Positions 1 through 13,700 of a DNA stretch of 64,000 nucleotides are shown piece after piece. Under the pieces are notes generated by a model, which was not told where the DNA came from, did no database searches, and was given only the letters and a program-made list of their open reading frames with translations. Every line of letters starts with the position of its first letter. Within the stretch, counting starts at the first letter, position 1. This stretch comes from Colius striatus. Lineage: Eukaryota; Chordata; Aves; Coliiformes; Coliidae. The stretch covers positions 6,138,001-6,202,000 of the forward strand of contig NC_084776.1 of NCBI RefSeq assembly GCF_028858725.1, in the 5' to 3' direction. Both the position numbers and the translations under genes were made by a program.

Positions 1-3000
1 ATTAGATTTCTGTTCTTGCCTGTTTTCCTCTTCTCAGGGGATATTTTTGCACACAGTGGCTGATGCAGAGTGATGCAAAGAGTACTAAGAGGATGGTCTA
101 AATAGGACCACTTACATTTCAGGACTGACTAACCGTACAGAGCTTTTGAAGAGTTTCTGATACCCCAGAATCTCCATATTAAGAACTATTTGCCTACTGG
201 GATCAACTCCCTAGACTGCTGATGTCTACAGCTTTTAGATAAAAGCCACTTCACCCAGGTAGCTGGTTTTCCTTTTTTATATGTTTCGGGGTTTTTATTT
301 CCTTTGCAGGCAGATTTAACTGCAGTTCCTTTTGCTTGTACTTCACCCTGCTTACCTGTACTTAGGTGAGAGTGGGAGTGAGATTTAACAGACTGCTTCT
401 GCTTTTCTTCATTTTAACTAATATCACAGATGGGAAGACGCCTGTATTTTTGGCACTGCTTTCTGACACTCTGCATAGACTCAGAGAAACCTTGCAGAAA
501 GTTCTGCAGTAGGAGCAGAGCTGTCCTGGGTGTATTCCTTCAACCCTGAGAAATCCCAAAGTGGCCAAGACAAACCCTTGGAGCTCTCCCACTGCAGCTC
601 TCACTCTGGCCTTTTGCAGGAAGGGTATGACAAGGAAATCCTGACCTCCTTGCAAACCTGAAATGGTGTCTGAAGGCAACCAGTAACCTCTGCAGATTAG
701 AGGTGCTTGAAGGCTGCTGCTTCAGGCATTGCACTGGGCTCGGGATTGGGGAATACGCCGTTGCTTTTCGTAGTGAATCGCTGAGCAAGTGTGGAGCCCA
801 GCCATCCATCTGACCTGGGGCCTGGGCTTATTTTTGGACCACAAGAAGATCACAACAAGAAGTTAGTCATGTGTGAGCAGTACTCTCCAGGCTAATTTGC
901 CACAATAAATACATTAAAGTAAGACAGAAGCATTAAAAAATTAGTTTTACACATGACTGGCACGTCATTTCCATTCAAATGGGTTATACCGTAGGTGCAC
1001 ATGAGATCATAGGCTGCTATTTAAGGAGGAAACCTCTCCTTACATAAATGTCTCATTATGCAACTGTCATGGAAACCAGAGATGACAAAGATGTAAGAGA
1101 TTAGCTTGTCCATTCCCTCAGAGCACAGGATTGTTCCTTGTGGTTTATTTTTTGCTCAAGATTTTAAGAACTGATCAGTGGCTCCTGGATGCCCAGCCTG
1201 AGAAGAAATGATTTATAGTATGAGCTGAGCTGTCACGTTTCAAAGGTGATTTGCTTTGGAAACTCAAGAAGAGAAGGACTTAAAGTCACTGGTTTCATCT
1301 GACGATCCTCACACCAGCATTTAGTTCAGCCCTGTGCTGATATGCTTGGAGTCCCATTGCTTTCATTCGTTAAAATACTCTCCAGAGTCTTCAAGGACTT
1401 TCTTCTAGCATTCTGCCTGATCTCTCTTTTATTTTCACCCCCTAACTCTGTTGTCTTTCCAAATAATACTCCATTTTCTCTGGTTTTGCACCCTGCCAGC
1501 GGGTCCCTCGTTCGCTGTTGTTGCTTAGCCAAGCTATACAAATTTAGCTCTTCTTAATCTTTCTCTCATAGGTCAGTCTTTCTAGCCACACTCTTTTTTA
1601 TTGCTACACAGGGAAATCAGCAGAGATTAGTATTTTAATCTTCTTTCCCTGTTTAAAGAAACCCCAGGATCTGTACACATGGAATCATTTTCCTGTGACT
1701 TTAAATTAAAATGTTTCAAAAGAAAGATACTCCTCTGTATTTTTCTCAACTTTCACTTCCAGTTCCTCTCTGACATTGATTTATCTGCTCTTCTGCCTTG
1801 TTAGAAAATGTTCTTCTTTAAAAAACAGATTAAACTTCAGTTTGACTTGTTATTGTGAACAGGGTGAAATTATTATGTCACGAGTTACAGCGTTTAGTCT
1901 CACCCATGCTAATTCTGCAGAGTTAACCTGAACTGGTTTTAAACCAAACCCGCTGGGCTGTCCAGTTTCACCAGGCTTGGGATTTGGGAGGATGTGTAGC
2001 AGTATGAAGACAAAAAGATTAATGCTGCCCGTGATATTTACCCTTATTTCTGCAAACTAGTTCCTATTTTATTGTGTGTTCTGCTGTTTCTCAGAGTATT
2101 TGGTTGCTGCCAGTTTCTTTGAAGGTGGTCTCCTTGCTCTCTTAATCCCACTGGTCATTGAACTCAAGTTCTTTGCTCCCCTCAGATCCAATGCAGATAC
2201 TTTACAGTTTATACAGTTACAATATGTATCTTTGGCTCTTAAGACCCATTTAGGACCATGTTTGAAAAGTTTTAAACTGTAAATGCTTTTTATCTGTAGC
2301 TGGACTTTACCCAGGATCCTACAGCAAATTAAATTTAGTCTCCATCAGATCCCAGCAAGGAAACAGACTGCAAAGTTGGGGCTTCTCCTCTGACAGGAGT
2401 CCTCAGACACAACCTGCATCGATGGTTAATGAGAGAAGCTGATACCTGGTGAACAGGAACTCAAAATACAGAAAGGCTTCACACTGAACGGTTGCATCAG
2501 GCTTATGAGCTAATTCTGGTCTTGCTGAAGTCATTTAAAAAACTCTGAGTGCATGGCTCCCGCTGACAATCCTGCCAAGCACCTCGGTGCAAACCTACAA
2601 CACCTCTCCTATCTCCCCAGGCAGCTCCAGGGCTATTTTAGCTGAGGCTGTCAGTTGAGCTGAATTGTTCCATTATGTGGTGGCTTTGCAATGTGGAAAA
2701 GTGTTCAGGAGGGACCGCTCTCTAAATGAGAGGAGAGTTATTGAGTCTCCAGGGTCAGTTCAGCCATTGATTTTTTATTTATTTATTATTTGATCTTATT
2801 TTTCTCCCCGAGGCAGCTGGTACAGGGAGCAATTGCAGTGGTGATTTTGCTGTGATATGGATCTCAATTGACCATGCAGTGGAAGGACGTGTGCTTATTT
2901 CACATACAACCCCACTACAGGACAATGCTTTCCAGCCACTACTGCACTGAGACAAATTTGACCCTAGAGATGAAAATTCAGATCATAATGTCTCACTCTA

Positions 3001-3959
3001 TATATCCTTCCATCAGCCAGAAAACAATGACACGTAGTGCTTATGGGATGATTTATAAGACCAAAGCACTTCAACTACTCATCTTAAATCACAGCAATTG
3101 GACTACATATAAGCAAGCAGACTTGGGTTTTTTTGAGCAAGTCAGATGAGTTCCAACCTCCTCTTCAAGTATTTAAGTTCTTAAAAGCAAAACCTGCTTC
3201 ATTGCACTTAAAACAAGAAGCTACCCCAGGGAGAACTTGCCAAGTCCCCTCCCTGTTCCTCTGTGGCAGATGCCCTCATTGCTGCTGTCCTCTCTTCCAC
3301 AAATAGGCACGTTTCCACAAGAATGATCCCTGAATTTCATCTGTAAGAGCCTTTGAGAGTCTTCTAAATAATTTCAGCATGAGCTATCGTTAGGAAGCTA
3401 AAAATCAAAGGCACGAGGGCCAGCATATTTAATAAGATGGAAAAGGCTTTCAGCAAAATGAGAACCACATTGGAGGATTTGGGAGTTTCTCCCTGTCTGG
3501 ACTCCGAAAGGGTTCAAGGGTTTGTGGTGCATTGGCAAGCACAGAGATGCTGTGCATTCAGCATAGGCAGTAATTACATCTCCTCTTTCTAAATTATGTT
3601 ATCAGGAAACATCTATATTGTTTGCGTGGGTCTAGATTACACTCTGAGAATAGAATGTTCCCTGCATAAAGAGCGCGGCTGGAGTAAATCAATGAGGATG
3701 CACTCAGAAACATCAATTAAAGGTAATACAAGTCTTTAGCACAGTATCAGGGAACTAGCAGAGTCTGAAATCCCTATTTTCCCAACCCTGCCTTTCTCAC
3801 TAGGAAAGCAACACGGCAGAACTACTCAGAAATTCATAAGGTTTAAAAATAAAAGCCTTGTCTCCTCTCCTCCTCGTTTGCTCGGCGCTGTTTCCCAGCA
3901 TAGTAAACGAACATAGTAATGTTGTTCTTCAAGAGAACTCAAACTTGGAGATTTTGGGG
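1..3959. other. Intergenic, no gene seen
   Basis: AT-rich unique-looking sequence. The short open frames show no protein family and no paired splice sites. I saw no repeat or RNA gene. Confidence 0.6.
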
Positions 3960-4248
3960 TTAGTCTTTTTTCTGTAGTGACCAGTGACAGGACAAGGGGT
4001 AACAGGCACACACTGGAACACGGGAGGTTCCAGTGAAACACAAGGAGAAACTCCTTTGGTGCTGAGGTGAGGGAGCCCTGGCCAAGGCTGCCCAGGGAGG
4101 GTGTGGAGGCTCCTTCTCGGGAGGTTTCCAAACCTACCTGGACAGGTTCCTGTGCCCCCTCATTGAGGGGAACCTGCTTTAGCAGGGTGTTGGGCTGGAT
4201 GAGCTCTGCAGGGCCCTTCCAACCCCCACCACTCTGTGATTCTGTGAA
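3960..4248 (+). mobile_element. CR1 LINE 3' end, truncated
   Basis: The sequence has the standard order of a CR1 3' end: acaaggggtaacaggcac, ggagccctggccaaggctg, tccaaacctacctggacagg, aacctgctttagcagg, ttgggctggatgagctc, cccttccaaccccca, then the direct-repeat tail actctgtgattctgtg. It is 5'-truncated as usual and has no coding capacity. The open frame at 4067-4399 over it is not a gene. Confidence 0.9.
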
Positions 4249-5179
4249 ACTTCTATCCGGTGAAGGGATTGCCCTTCTGCAAGTGCCACTAGTTGAGTAC
4301 CTTGGGTGTCATCTTTGGGACATCTACAGTCTGATTTCTGAGATGCTAAAGAGCCTGCTGCTGCTTCCAGAAGGAGTTAATGTTTCCCAGCCCCACTGAA
4401 AATCAGATCCTGGGCTCCTTCAGACCAGCACCTAGAAATTCAGATTTTCCACGTTAACAGTTGCCTCTGAATACAGAAAAAACAGCTGATCTATGGGAAG
4501 GAGTGGAAAGGAAATCCAGACCCTTTGCCTTCCTGGTATGTAATACCTGGTGCTAGTTTGCAGAAGGGTTAGTGATCTGGTCCCCTTTGGACATAATTGA
4601 TAAGGGAGATGTACGTAAACGCCATCAGCACACTCTCCACTGGTCTCAGCAATTTCCTGTTATTGAGGAAAATGGGAAATTAATGTGAATCTTCCCTCAG
4701 CCCATTAATTCTATGCCCCCTTTGCAGACGTTAATTCAGATGTGAAATCCGAGCCTGGCTTTGAGCCTCCCCTGTGCTCAGAGCAGTTCATGCACAGGGT
4801 TCCTATTCGGGGCCATTTGTTACCTACGTGACACTCATCCATCATTGTGATTGTAATGGTGAGAGGTGGAAAATTTTCCCCTAGCTACTCGGAAGAAAAA
4901 GGACCCTACGTGGAATTTATAAGCTGCTTCAGCTGAGCTAATTATTCAGGAAAGGGTATTTTTCATTGCAGGAAGCACAGGCGAGCAGATTCCATTCATA
5001 ACTCAAATACCAAACAGCTTTAGCACCTTTGGTTTTAGTGGCTTATTTTATTAATGTTAAGGTTGGGGAGATGTTTTTAGTTTGGATTCTTTTTTTTTCC
5101 CTTCATGCTTTTTTTCCCTTTGGGCAGAAAGCTGCTCCCTTTTCGTCACAGCCCTGATAATGAATTGCAGTGTACAAAG

Positions 5180-5345
5180 CCGGTCATACAATGCGCAGCG
5201 GCGGCAGCGCGGAGCGAGAATCTTTGGGAAGAGTTTCCATAGAAACATTGACGTCCTCCTGGCGAACAGGACACCGAGTTCCTTCAATGGGAGGTATGGG
5301 GTTTTAAAGGAGCAGCGAGGTGGCGGGAAGCCAACCCAGCAGAGC
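5180..5345. promoter_or_regulatory. Isolated CpG-rich patch with RFX-like and CRE-like sites
   Basis: In CpG-poor surroundings, about 160 bases contain many CpGs (for example gcagcggcggcagcgcggag). They include GTTTCCATAGAAAC at 5233-5246, an inverted-repeat X-box-like site, and TGACGTCC at 5249-5256, three bases later. Frames are open on both strands (5082-5495 on +, 5057-5449 on -), but no protein is recognisable. A regulatory role is inferred. Confidence 0.4.
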
Positions 5346-5385
5346 CATGACTGTGCATCTCCCAGCAGAATAAGGGGTTTTTTTA

Positions 5386-5447
5386 GCTGGTGGGAGGGGG
5401 GGGGAGGGGGAAAAAACAAACAAACAACCAAACAACAACAAAAAACC
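5386..5447 (+). repeat. G-run followed by an A-rich AAAC tract
   Basis: The sequence gggaggggggggggaggggg could form a G-quadruplex on the + strand. It is followed directly by irregular CAAA/CAAC repeats. Confidence 0.65.
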
Positions 5448-6199
5448 AATTCCCCTCACATTATCAAAATGTTGGATTTGATAGTCTCTGCTTGAAAGGG
5501 GTTGCAAATAGCCTGGTAAATAATTAAACTGCTGACCGCAGAGTGCGCGAGAGCCAGCAGCCAAAAAGCATAAATACTCAAGGCTGTGAGCTTGCGGCTT
5601 CTAAAATATCTTGTCAGGTTTTGTCACAGGCTCCATCCCCAGAAGCCTTAAATTCAGCACAAATCGGCATGACGCAGGCATAAAACCTCCCGGGGATGAG
5701 CAAGGTTGCAGCCTGGCGATGTGCACCCTCCCCTTTCCCTGCTTGTCTTGGAATGAGACAAGTGTTTTGCTAATGTTCCAGCTCTGTGTTTTAAATAGCC
5801 TCGTGTCTACCCAGCTAAATAGTGGCAGAGCAACCCTGTCTGGAAGAGGCTGTTTCTAGAAGGAAAACAGTCAGAGGAAATGTTTTTGCCAGAAATGTTG
5901 GAAATTGTACAAACCAAAAAGGGAACGTGCAAAAGAATTTGCCGCCGAGCGCTCCCCGGTGTGTTTGTTCAGGCCCACGAAACGCTTTGCTTCGGAGCGG
6001 TCCCCAGATTGACCCACCCTGAAGCCCCGTCCCATGTTGGCTGGAGCCTTTCCACCAGCTGCAGGGCTTTGGCTCTGGATCTGGGGGACAATGTACCTCA
6101 GCCTGAAGGAGTGAGCAGCCGTCTGACCCAATCTGGTTGCTTGCAACCTTCACAGCTTCCTCTGTCTCTTTGACTCCCAGCAAGAGGATGTGTCAAGAG

Positions 6200-6495
6200 G
6201 ATGAGGCCAGTCTTTTTGCTGTGGTGGGCAGTGACAGGACTAAGGGTAAAGGGCACAAAGTGGAACACAGGAAATTCCAAGGAACAGGAGGGAAAACCTT
6301 CTTTGGTGCTGAGGTGAGGGAGCCCTGGGACTGGCTGCCCAGGAAGGGTGTGGAGGCTCCTTCTTAGGAGGTTTCCAAACCCGCCTGGATGCATTCCTGT
6401 GCAACTTAATCAAGGTGAACCTGCTTTAGCAAGGGGTTGGGCTGGTAATCTCTAGAGGTCCCTTCCAACCCCCACCATTCTGTAATTCTGTGATC
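6200..6495 (+). mobile_element. CR1 LINE 3' end, truncated, second copy
   Basis: It has the same motif order as the copy at 3960-4248, including gtgacaggacta, ggtgagggagccctggga, tggaggctccttctta, ggtttccaaacccgcctgga and the tail cattctgtaattctgtgat. Same orientation and same subfamily by eye; the two copies are about 1.95 kb apart. Confidence 0.9.
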
Positions 6496-9400
6496 TCAGT
6501 TAGAGTCTTATGTGTGTCATCCTTCCAAATACACAAGCATCTTCCCGTGGTGAGTTACGTGAGGTGAGGAGCACCTGTTGCAGCTCTTCCCCTATTCCTC
6601 TCCAGCACTGATAGTGCAGGGATGACTCGTCATTTACCCAGCAGCTCCCTGTGGTATGTGGTTTGTTTTGTGAAAGTGAGCTGGTGGGAGGCTGTGCTCC
6701 ACAGGCTGAGCTCTGCTACCTGCAGGAGCACATGCCGTTGTCTTGAACCAACCTCATCCTCTCTACAGGTGAGCTTCTGTTAGTTGAAAGTATCTTGCAG
6801 TTTTACATACTTCTGTTTTTTGTGTGCACAACTCTCCAGAGTGATTTCCAGAAACTACAAAGCACTCACAGCTCCAGCACAGGTTAACAGGACCCGTAGA
6901 TACTCCTCACCCTTTGTAGTCTGCTTCAGATAGTCTTCAGGCACCGAAGGCAAACTGCTCTTGAGTGGATGCTGACCTTAATCACTCACTCTTTGCAATG
7001 CCCAGAAAATGTGGCTGTTTGTACTGCTGTTGTTACAGCACTGAAAGCTCTATGCTGAAAGTTACTATTTCAAATGTATATGGTTATGAAGCTACAGGAA
7101 GTTCTGGTTTATAATTTTACAGCAAAGACATCCATTTATTCAGTGGGGTCCAGGTAGGACATTTGATACGGGATATGGAATTGATCTATTTTCAGAAAAT
7201 TTGCATGGAGATTATTTGGGTTAAACCTGTTCAGAATGATTCACTGTAGACACAGAAGGAAAAGCCAGCAAGACACAGGATCTCAAAGCAGTGTCTAGGA
7301 TTTTAGGGACTTATTCAGATCATTTCAAATGATGATGGCAGGAATTACTTCCAAGGGAACAGGAGGAGAAGGTAAAGCAGATCTCCATCTTCCTGAGCAG
7401 CACCTACTTCTCTTCGTCCATTAATCTCAAAGAATTTTGTTACAGAATAAAAAAAATCTTTATCCTGTTTTGTAGATGCAGAAGCCTTAGAAATAAGGAT
7501 CACTTTAGAATGAGAATCATTTCACTTGAGTACTTTGTCCTTGCTTACAATTTAGGTGAATTTGAAGGCTCATTATTCTTTCTTGATTAACATCACTTTA
7601 TCAGGTATTCAGCTAGCATGGCAATGATCTTGATTTAAAAACCCAGGCAGGCTGGATTTGTATGCATCAGGAAGAGCAGAATCCAAACCTGACCCATGTG
7701 CCCACCATGATAAGCCAGCAGGGTCAGAGGTGGGGCCAAGACCAACATCTGACTGACCCACGGCACACCCGACTCTCCTTTTGCATGGATCTGCTTGTAC
7801 ATGCACAAAATCAAAGTGCTTATTTGTAATGAATTAGGAAGAAATACAGTTAGAGCAGTGGAGACAGGCTGGTTTGCAGCTGTACCCTCTGAGCACTTTG
7901 ACGTGCTATTTCTGCAAGAGTGAGCAATAAGAGGAATTATCTACTTGACCAATATTAAGCCGGCGGACTACAGTGGTCCTAAATTGCTTCTAAACCAAAT
8001 CTTACTGCAGCAGTTCCTTTGCCAGAGGTGCTTCCTCCTCCAGGTTATCTGCAGAACTGCCATGCTGGGTGTGCACTCTTTGCTGGTGTGGTGCTTTCAT
8101 CCAAGGCAAAGGCACAGCCCCTTTCGAGCTGCTGATGAAGCCCTGACCAGGACTTTGCAGACTCTTAACTGAGACGTTGCACATCAGTCTTATGAAAACT
8201 GGTGGACCACTGTCACCTCCTTTTGTGCAGTACTGAACCAGGAGGCAAACTCATCATCAAATAACAAAACCTTTCCATTAAGGGCAGATTTATCAGGAAG
8301 CTGAAGGGGGAAGGGGGCTGCAAAGCCATTAGCAGAATGCCACACCATGCTGAGGGGCTACGGCGATGCCCCGGTGAATCCACACAGGCTCATGTTTAGT
8401 GAAGAGATGTTGCAAATATTTCTGCACACTGCTTAAAAACTTGTTTTTGACTTGGAAAGTGAGAAAAGAGCTGATTCCTTTTCCATGTATCTTGTAGCCA
8501 AGAGCTGTCAAACACATTATAGATGTTTATATGCAGGCAGCTCTGTTTAGATGAAGCATTAGTATCCTGCTCACTCACTGGATCAGGAAAGACTTTCTCT
8601 GCACCTGAGCCTACATGATCATTCCCTTTAGGTGGAGCTTCTGGGAAACTGGAGTCAGCAAACACTGTGCAAGTCCACTGCACAGACCCACTCCTTCCCC
8701 TGGACTAGAGCCCATACAAACAGCAGGGAGATTGTATTCTCTATGATACTCTGTTGGAGCTTTCCTTCCAGCAGCTCCTGCTTCTTTCTCACATCAGCTC
8801 CTCTCCTGAATCTAGGACGCATTGAAGATGCTCAATCCTTCCTTCTGGGCTCTCATCCATCAGATTTGCAACATTTGTGTGACACAATGGTAATGGCAAG
8901 CTGCTTGCGTTAAATGGTACGCTACGGGAAAAGCCTTTCTGAAGGGCTCTTTGATCATTCTTTGCATTAGCAGAACACAAAGTATGTGTTTCAATGATGA
9001 AAAAAATAATTCCCACTTTATCCTTCAAGATGGCAGCGGGTTTCTGCTCCTCAGATTTGATACAAACCCCTGGCACCAGCCATTTTGAACACCTCAGTTT
9101 TCTATATCCAGCTGAAATGTGCCAAGTGAGGAGCCCATCGCTTCAAACACCACGCTGGAGACTGGGGGCTCATATCACACAACAACAAAAAAAGGAAGAA
9201 GAGGCTTTGCTGAAGATGGGAATTTGATCCCCAAAATCAAGCATGGCCATAACAATTACAGCCATCTAGTGGGCAAAAGCTTTTTAAAAATATATAGTAT
9301 TGATAATCAGTTTCAGCAGTAAAGACACTGAAGAGATCTGGCAAATAACCCAGAAAAGGGAGCTTGCACCATTTTTTTTAGACTATTCTTCAGGAATACA

Positions 9401-10671
9401 CAATATCTTAAATATTTTATTTCTTGCATTGTAGTCTGCAAATATTAAGAAAATTAGACCTCATCTGGTGGTACTGTTTTAATGAGAGACTTGCTGAGAA
9501 TACCCAATGAAGCGTGGTATCGCTCACACTTCAGCTGAGGGGCCAGAACTGACTCTTTCAACAGAGATTTCCTTTCTCCAAATGGTTCATTAAATGTTAA
9601 AGTTAGATATATGGCAAAACAAGCTTTAAGTAGGTGGCAACAAATCAACAGTCTTCCCAGAGTGATTAAGGATCTCTTTCTTCAGAGGCCTTGTACGTAT
9701 TCTTTTGGCTCTTGATGTCATCCATCACTCCAGGAGCTCTTCAGCCTTCACAGGGTAGTTCACGTTCGATAGGTTCTCTAGTGAATTTCTACTAAAAAAG
9801 CACAAATTGGAAAGTACTTCATCTAAATCTTTGCATATCAAAAGGAAGAAAAAGTACATCCCTTTCTTTATCTTACTTTTATATGGAGCATATGGGCTGA
9901 AATGAAGAACTTCAGATCTGAATTCCAAAATCTCCAAAGCATTTTGATTTAGCCCATGCACTGAGATTTCGCAACAATGCTTTTTAATCCACCTCAGAGG
10001 AGGGAAAAGATTCTCTGAGAGATGGTTTAGTTTGTTAGAAGTTTGTTGTGTTGGGTTTTTTTTTAACTTAGTCATCTGTATTGGAGATTTTAAGAGCATA
10101 TTTACAGAACAAACCAACCTCAGACCAATCTCCGCTGGATTTTGATTGCATGCTCAGAGTGGTAGAACAGGCTACAGGATTTTTTTAACCCTGTGACAAG
10201 AAATAACTGGCTGTGAATTTTGGAAATCCTCTCTGGCATGTGTTCAAGCCAGTATTAATGCAAACAGCCCCATGCCCATCTCCTGACTCATCCCAATGGC
10301 AGCTTCTGACACTCACCCCATCCGTCACCAGCCTTCCCGAGGAAGAAAACAAAGCAGCTCCTCCCTTCCTTCCTGAAAGCTCATGTGCTCAGATTGCTGC
10401 TGAACAGGGTGAATCTTTTGTATTTCCAAGTATTTAATTTGGGGTCTGGTCTTGTGCCTGCAGATCTTGAAGGGAAGTTTGTCACTGTATAATTCACCTT
10501 GCCTCCCAGGGCATGGAATGTCCTTCTGCCAGCCCTGCTTCCATGTTCAGGCCATGAGAAACTCTTCTCAGCAAGTATGTAAAATTCAATTTGCACCTTT
10601 GGTGAAATCATATTTGAAGACAGTTATATGTCAAATACAGCATTATATTGCTTCTAAACCCTGTATATAAG
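6496..10671. other. Intergenic, no gene seen
   Basis: Unique-looking sequence between two CR1 copies. The longest frame is 130 codons (9725-10117, -), has lysine-rich composition and resembles no known protein. Confidence 0.6.
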
Positions 10672-10724
10672 ACTTGATGATGCTTATGGATCCCTTCCAA
10701 CTCAAGATCTTCTGTGATTCTATG
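10672..10724 (+). mobile_element. Short CR1 3' tail
   Basis: Only the last roughly 50 bases remain: acttgatgatgcttatggat, cccttccaactcaagatc and ttctgtgattctatga. The 8-bp tail repeat is recognisable. Confidence 0.7.
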
Positions 10725-13700
10725 ACATATATAATTTATTTATTGTTTACATAGTGTAAAAATACCCAACTAACCATTATCCAGAAGCAGACAATGTTTA
10801 CAAAGGAAAATGCTGTTAAACACTGTAGTCCTACAGTATGTTGGATTAAATCTCAGCCAACACTCCTTCGTGCCAGTTGCAGGAGGGCTTTCTCCTCGTC
10901 CTGAGGGTGAGGAGTGAAGGGCAGACACTCAGCTGCTCTAACTGTGAATTTCTTGACCTCTGACAGTTTTGTGGGTTTTGTTTTTTCTTTTTAATCACAG
11001 CCTTTTCTAAGCATAGGCTGTGCAGTATAACATGCCATATAAAATCTCTGGTAGATACAGAGCTAGATTTGTGATGCAGTTACTGGTATTTCATTAACCT
11101 TTATCTTGACAAGTGGAAATAACACGCTGTGATTCAGGGTAAATTTTTCACTTGCAGAGAAAAATGGTGCCAAAGGGAAGCAAATGGGCTCAAAATTAAT
11201 AAATACAAATCTTGAGAGCAAAATTCAGCTTCCAGCTGGCCCTTTGTGCACGTTTTGGATGTGTTGGGCTGCTGTGACCATGCTCTGTGGGGCACGACAG
11301 AGGCGCAGCTTGGGCATCGCTCAGGAGCCCGTGAGCAACCACAGCAGCACTGGGGACATGGGTGGCTCCCCTCTAGGCTCCTTTTCCTTTGCTTCTTCCA
11401 CCCAGATGAAGACATGGGCCTCAAGGATTGTCCATCCCTCCTTGTGCTCTGGCCCCTCCATGCCACACCAAGTCTACAGCCCCATGGTCCCATTGGGCTC
11501 AGCTGCAAAAGACTTCTTGCTCTGCAATAAGGCTGCCTGAACTCTCGGTCCTGATGATGTGAGTATGCAACTGCTGACCCACCAAAACCCCTGGGAAAAC
11601 CATTTCTAGGAGGGCCTGAGCTAAATACAGCCTCTCTTGGACAGCACACTTGCTGGTGGCCATCTGAATTCACCAGAGGAGACGATGGAGCTGGTGAGTA
11701 ATGAGGATAACTGATGTTTTTCCAAGGCAAAACCAGCCTGACTCACCACTATTTTGTTTCTTTTATTGTTACTTGTATTGCTCTGATGCCAGACAGCAAA
11801 TCTTGGTTATTGTGCCCAAGGTTTTATCACCATATAACAGGAGAAAGTGCCCTCTGAAATGCTCCCAGAGTAAATCAGTAGTAGGGCAAAAAGAAAAAGC
11901 AAAGCCGCTTGCCCACTGCTGCCCTGTAATTCGGGGCTGAAAACCTCCAATGCTCTGCTCCTAACTAAGCACCTTCACTCACCCATGGTGGCATATTTTC
12001 CATTTGGTCTTGCCTTGCTTCAAGCTTAAGTTTATAAATAGTCAACACCATCTAGTTTTCCAACTAAGAGACCTGTTTAGAGCACGTGTTCCTGCACCCC
12101 CTGTGCCCCAGGGAGCACTCGCTGCTGGCACGGACTGCTCCTATCCATAGCTTTCTATCAAGGTACTGATCTGAGGCTGCAGGAGAGCAAAACATGCCAT
12201 CAGAAAATGAGCAAAAGGCACACAGACCATGGGTATGGCAGAGGCCAGCCCTGCCTTGTTTGCTCTGGCTGTGATGCCCTCCAGCAAGCGGCACAACCCT
12301 GTATAACCAGCTCCTGCTTCTCTCTTAGATGAAGTCAGGATCTATTCCTGGGCAGGGCTGCTATGGAAAATGTCTCTCTGAAGCTGGTATCTGCCAGGGA
12401 TAATGTCTCTCTCAGGCCAGTATCTAGCACATGAGATTCCTACTGTTTGTGATAGGCATCAGCTTCTTGAGGCTTTTGTGACACCCCGGGTATTGCTACT
12501 GAAGGGAGCAGTCATACCCATCATCACATCTGCAAAGCAGGAGATAGGCATCTACCCCTTGAAAGCCATGATCCTTACCCTGAGGAGCTTAATAAAATAT
12601 AAGGCCCTGGATCTGGTAACATCAGTAGAAGCAGAATTGTTCCCAGATCGAGAAAGAAAAGAACAAACACAGAGAACCTAGATGTCAGAAGAACAAAAGC
12701 TGGCTGGGAGATCAATGCAGAAAAGCTCTGCAAAAGGTCTGGGGTTTAATGAGAGATGAGTAGGATGGGACGTGGCATAGATGAAAGCTATTAGGAACAG
12801 CAGAGAACATGAGATGCAGAAAGCGAGAGGAGACAGGGAACAGCTGGAAGAGGAGGGTAGGAGAGAGGCAGGTAGAGAGAGGTGAATTTTGGCTTGTGTG
12901 CACCAGTGAAACAGTAACAGCTGCTGCAAGGTCTGGCCAAGCACTGGGAAAGAAAGGCTTGATGGTTACAGAAGGGCAACAGAAGCCTCAGTGACCTTTG
13001 AGGATGGGCATCCTCAGTGCTCCCAGGCTCTGTGCTGGCCCAAGCACTGGAGGCAGCTTCTCTGGTTTGGGGTTTTTTGTTTTAAGCAGAGCAGATGCTC
13101 TGATTTTAAGATCTGATTTTTGGTTTTAAGCAGATGGGTTCAGCAGTGGGGCAGCTTTAACTTCTGTGCAAAGCTCCCTGAGCACCCCAGCATCTGCTGA
13201 GAATGACCCTAAAACTGAATGAAACGTGTGCCAAGTGCCAGCATAGTGGACTTGCTATGGCAGAGGAGTTGGTGGAGCTCTGCTGACTGGCATCCACCGA
13301 GGATGAGATCTCCCAAGATGGCACTGCACCCACCCCAGTCCGGCCACAACGCCTTTGCCTCCGAACAGCAGCACAACAGGTAGGCAGAGAGGGGTGAGGC
13401 CTTGTTCAAACTGACCTCGGCTCACATCTTGGCTTGGGAAGACAAGCTGGGCACTTTTGTCAGTGGTGTCTCTTGAAATAAATCACCAGCTGTTCTGGAG
13501 CCCTATGTCTGTGTGTGAGGACGATTATTGCTTTCTTCCAGCCTCAGCTGGGTAAAAATGCATTGCTTCTCTTGATGAGAAATTCTCATCTCCTTCTGTC
13601 AGTCATCTTGTCTCAATGGGGAAAAAACATCCCCAAGTCCTGTCATATCAGAAAATGAGAAAATTATCAATATCTAAAGTGTGTGTGTGAAAAAGATGAG

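Noticed and set aside
5057-5495. 137-codon (+) and 130-codon (-) overlapping frames
   Set aside because: Both strands are open over the CpG patch and homopolymers (FFFPS, KKQQKT); translations look random.
11134-11730. 198-codon - strand frame
   Set aside because: Begins at TTG, has no ATG until well inside, overlaps two + strand frames and shows no domain. Probably chance in a GC-richer patch, though not formally excluded.
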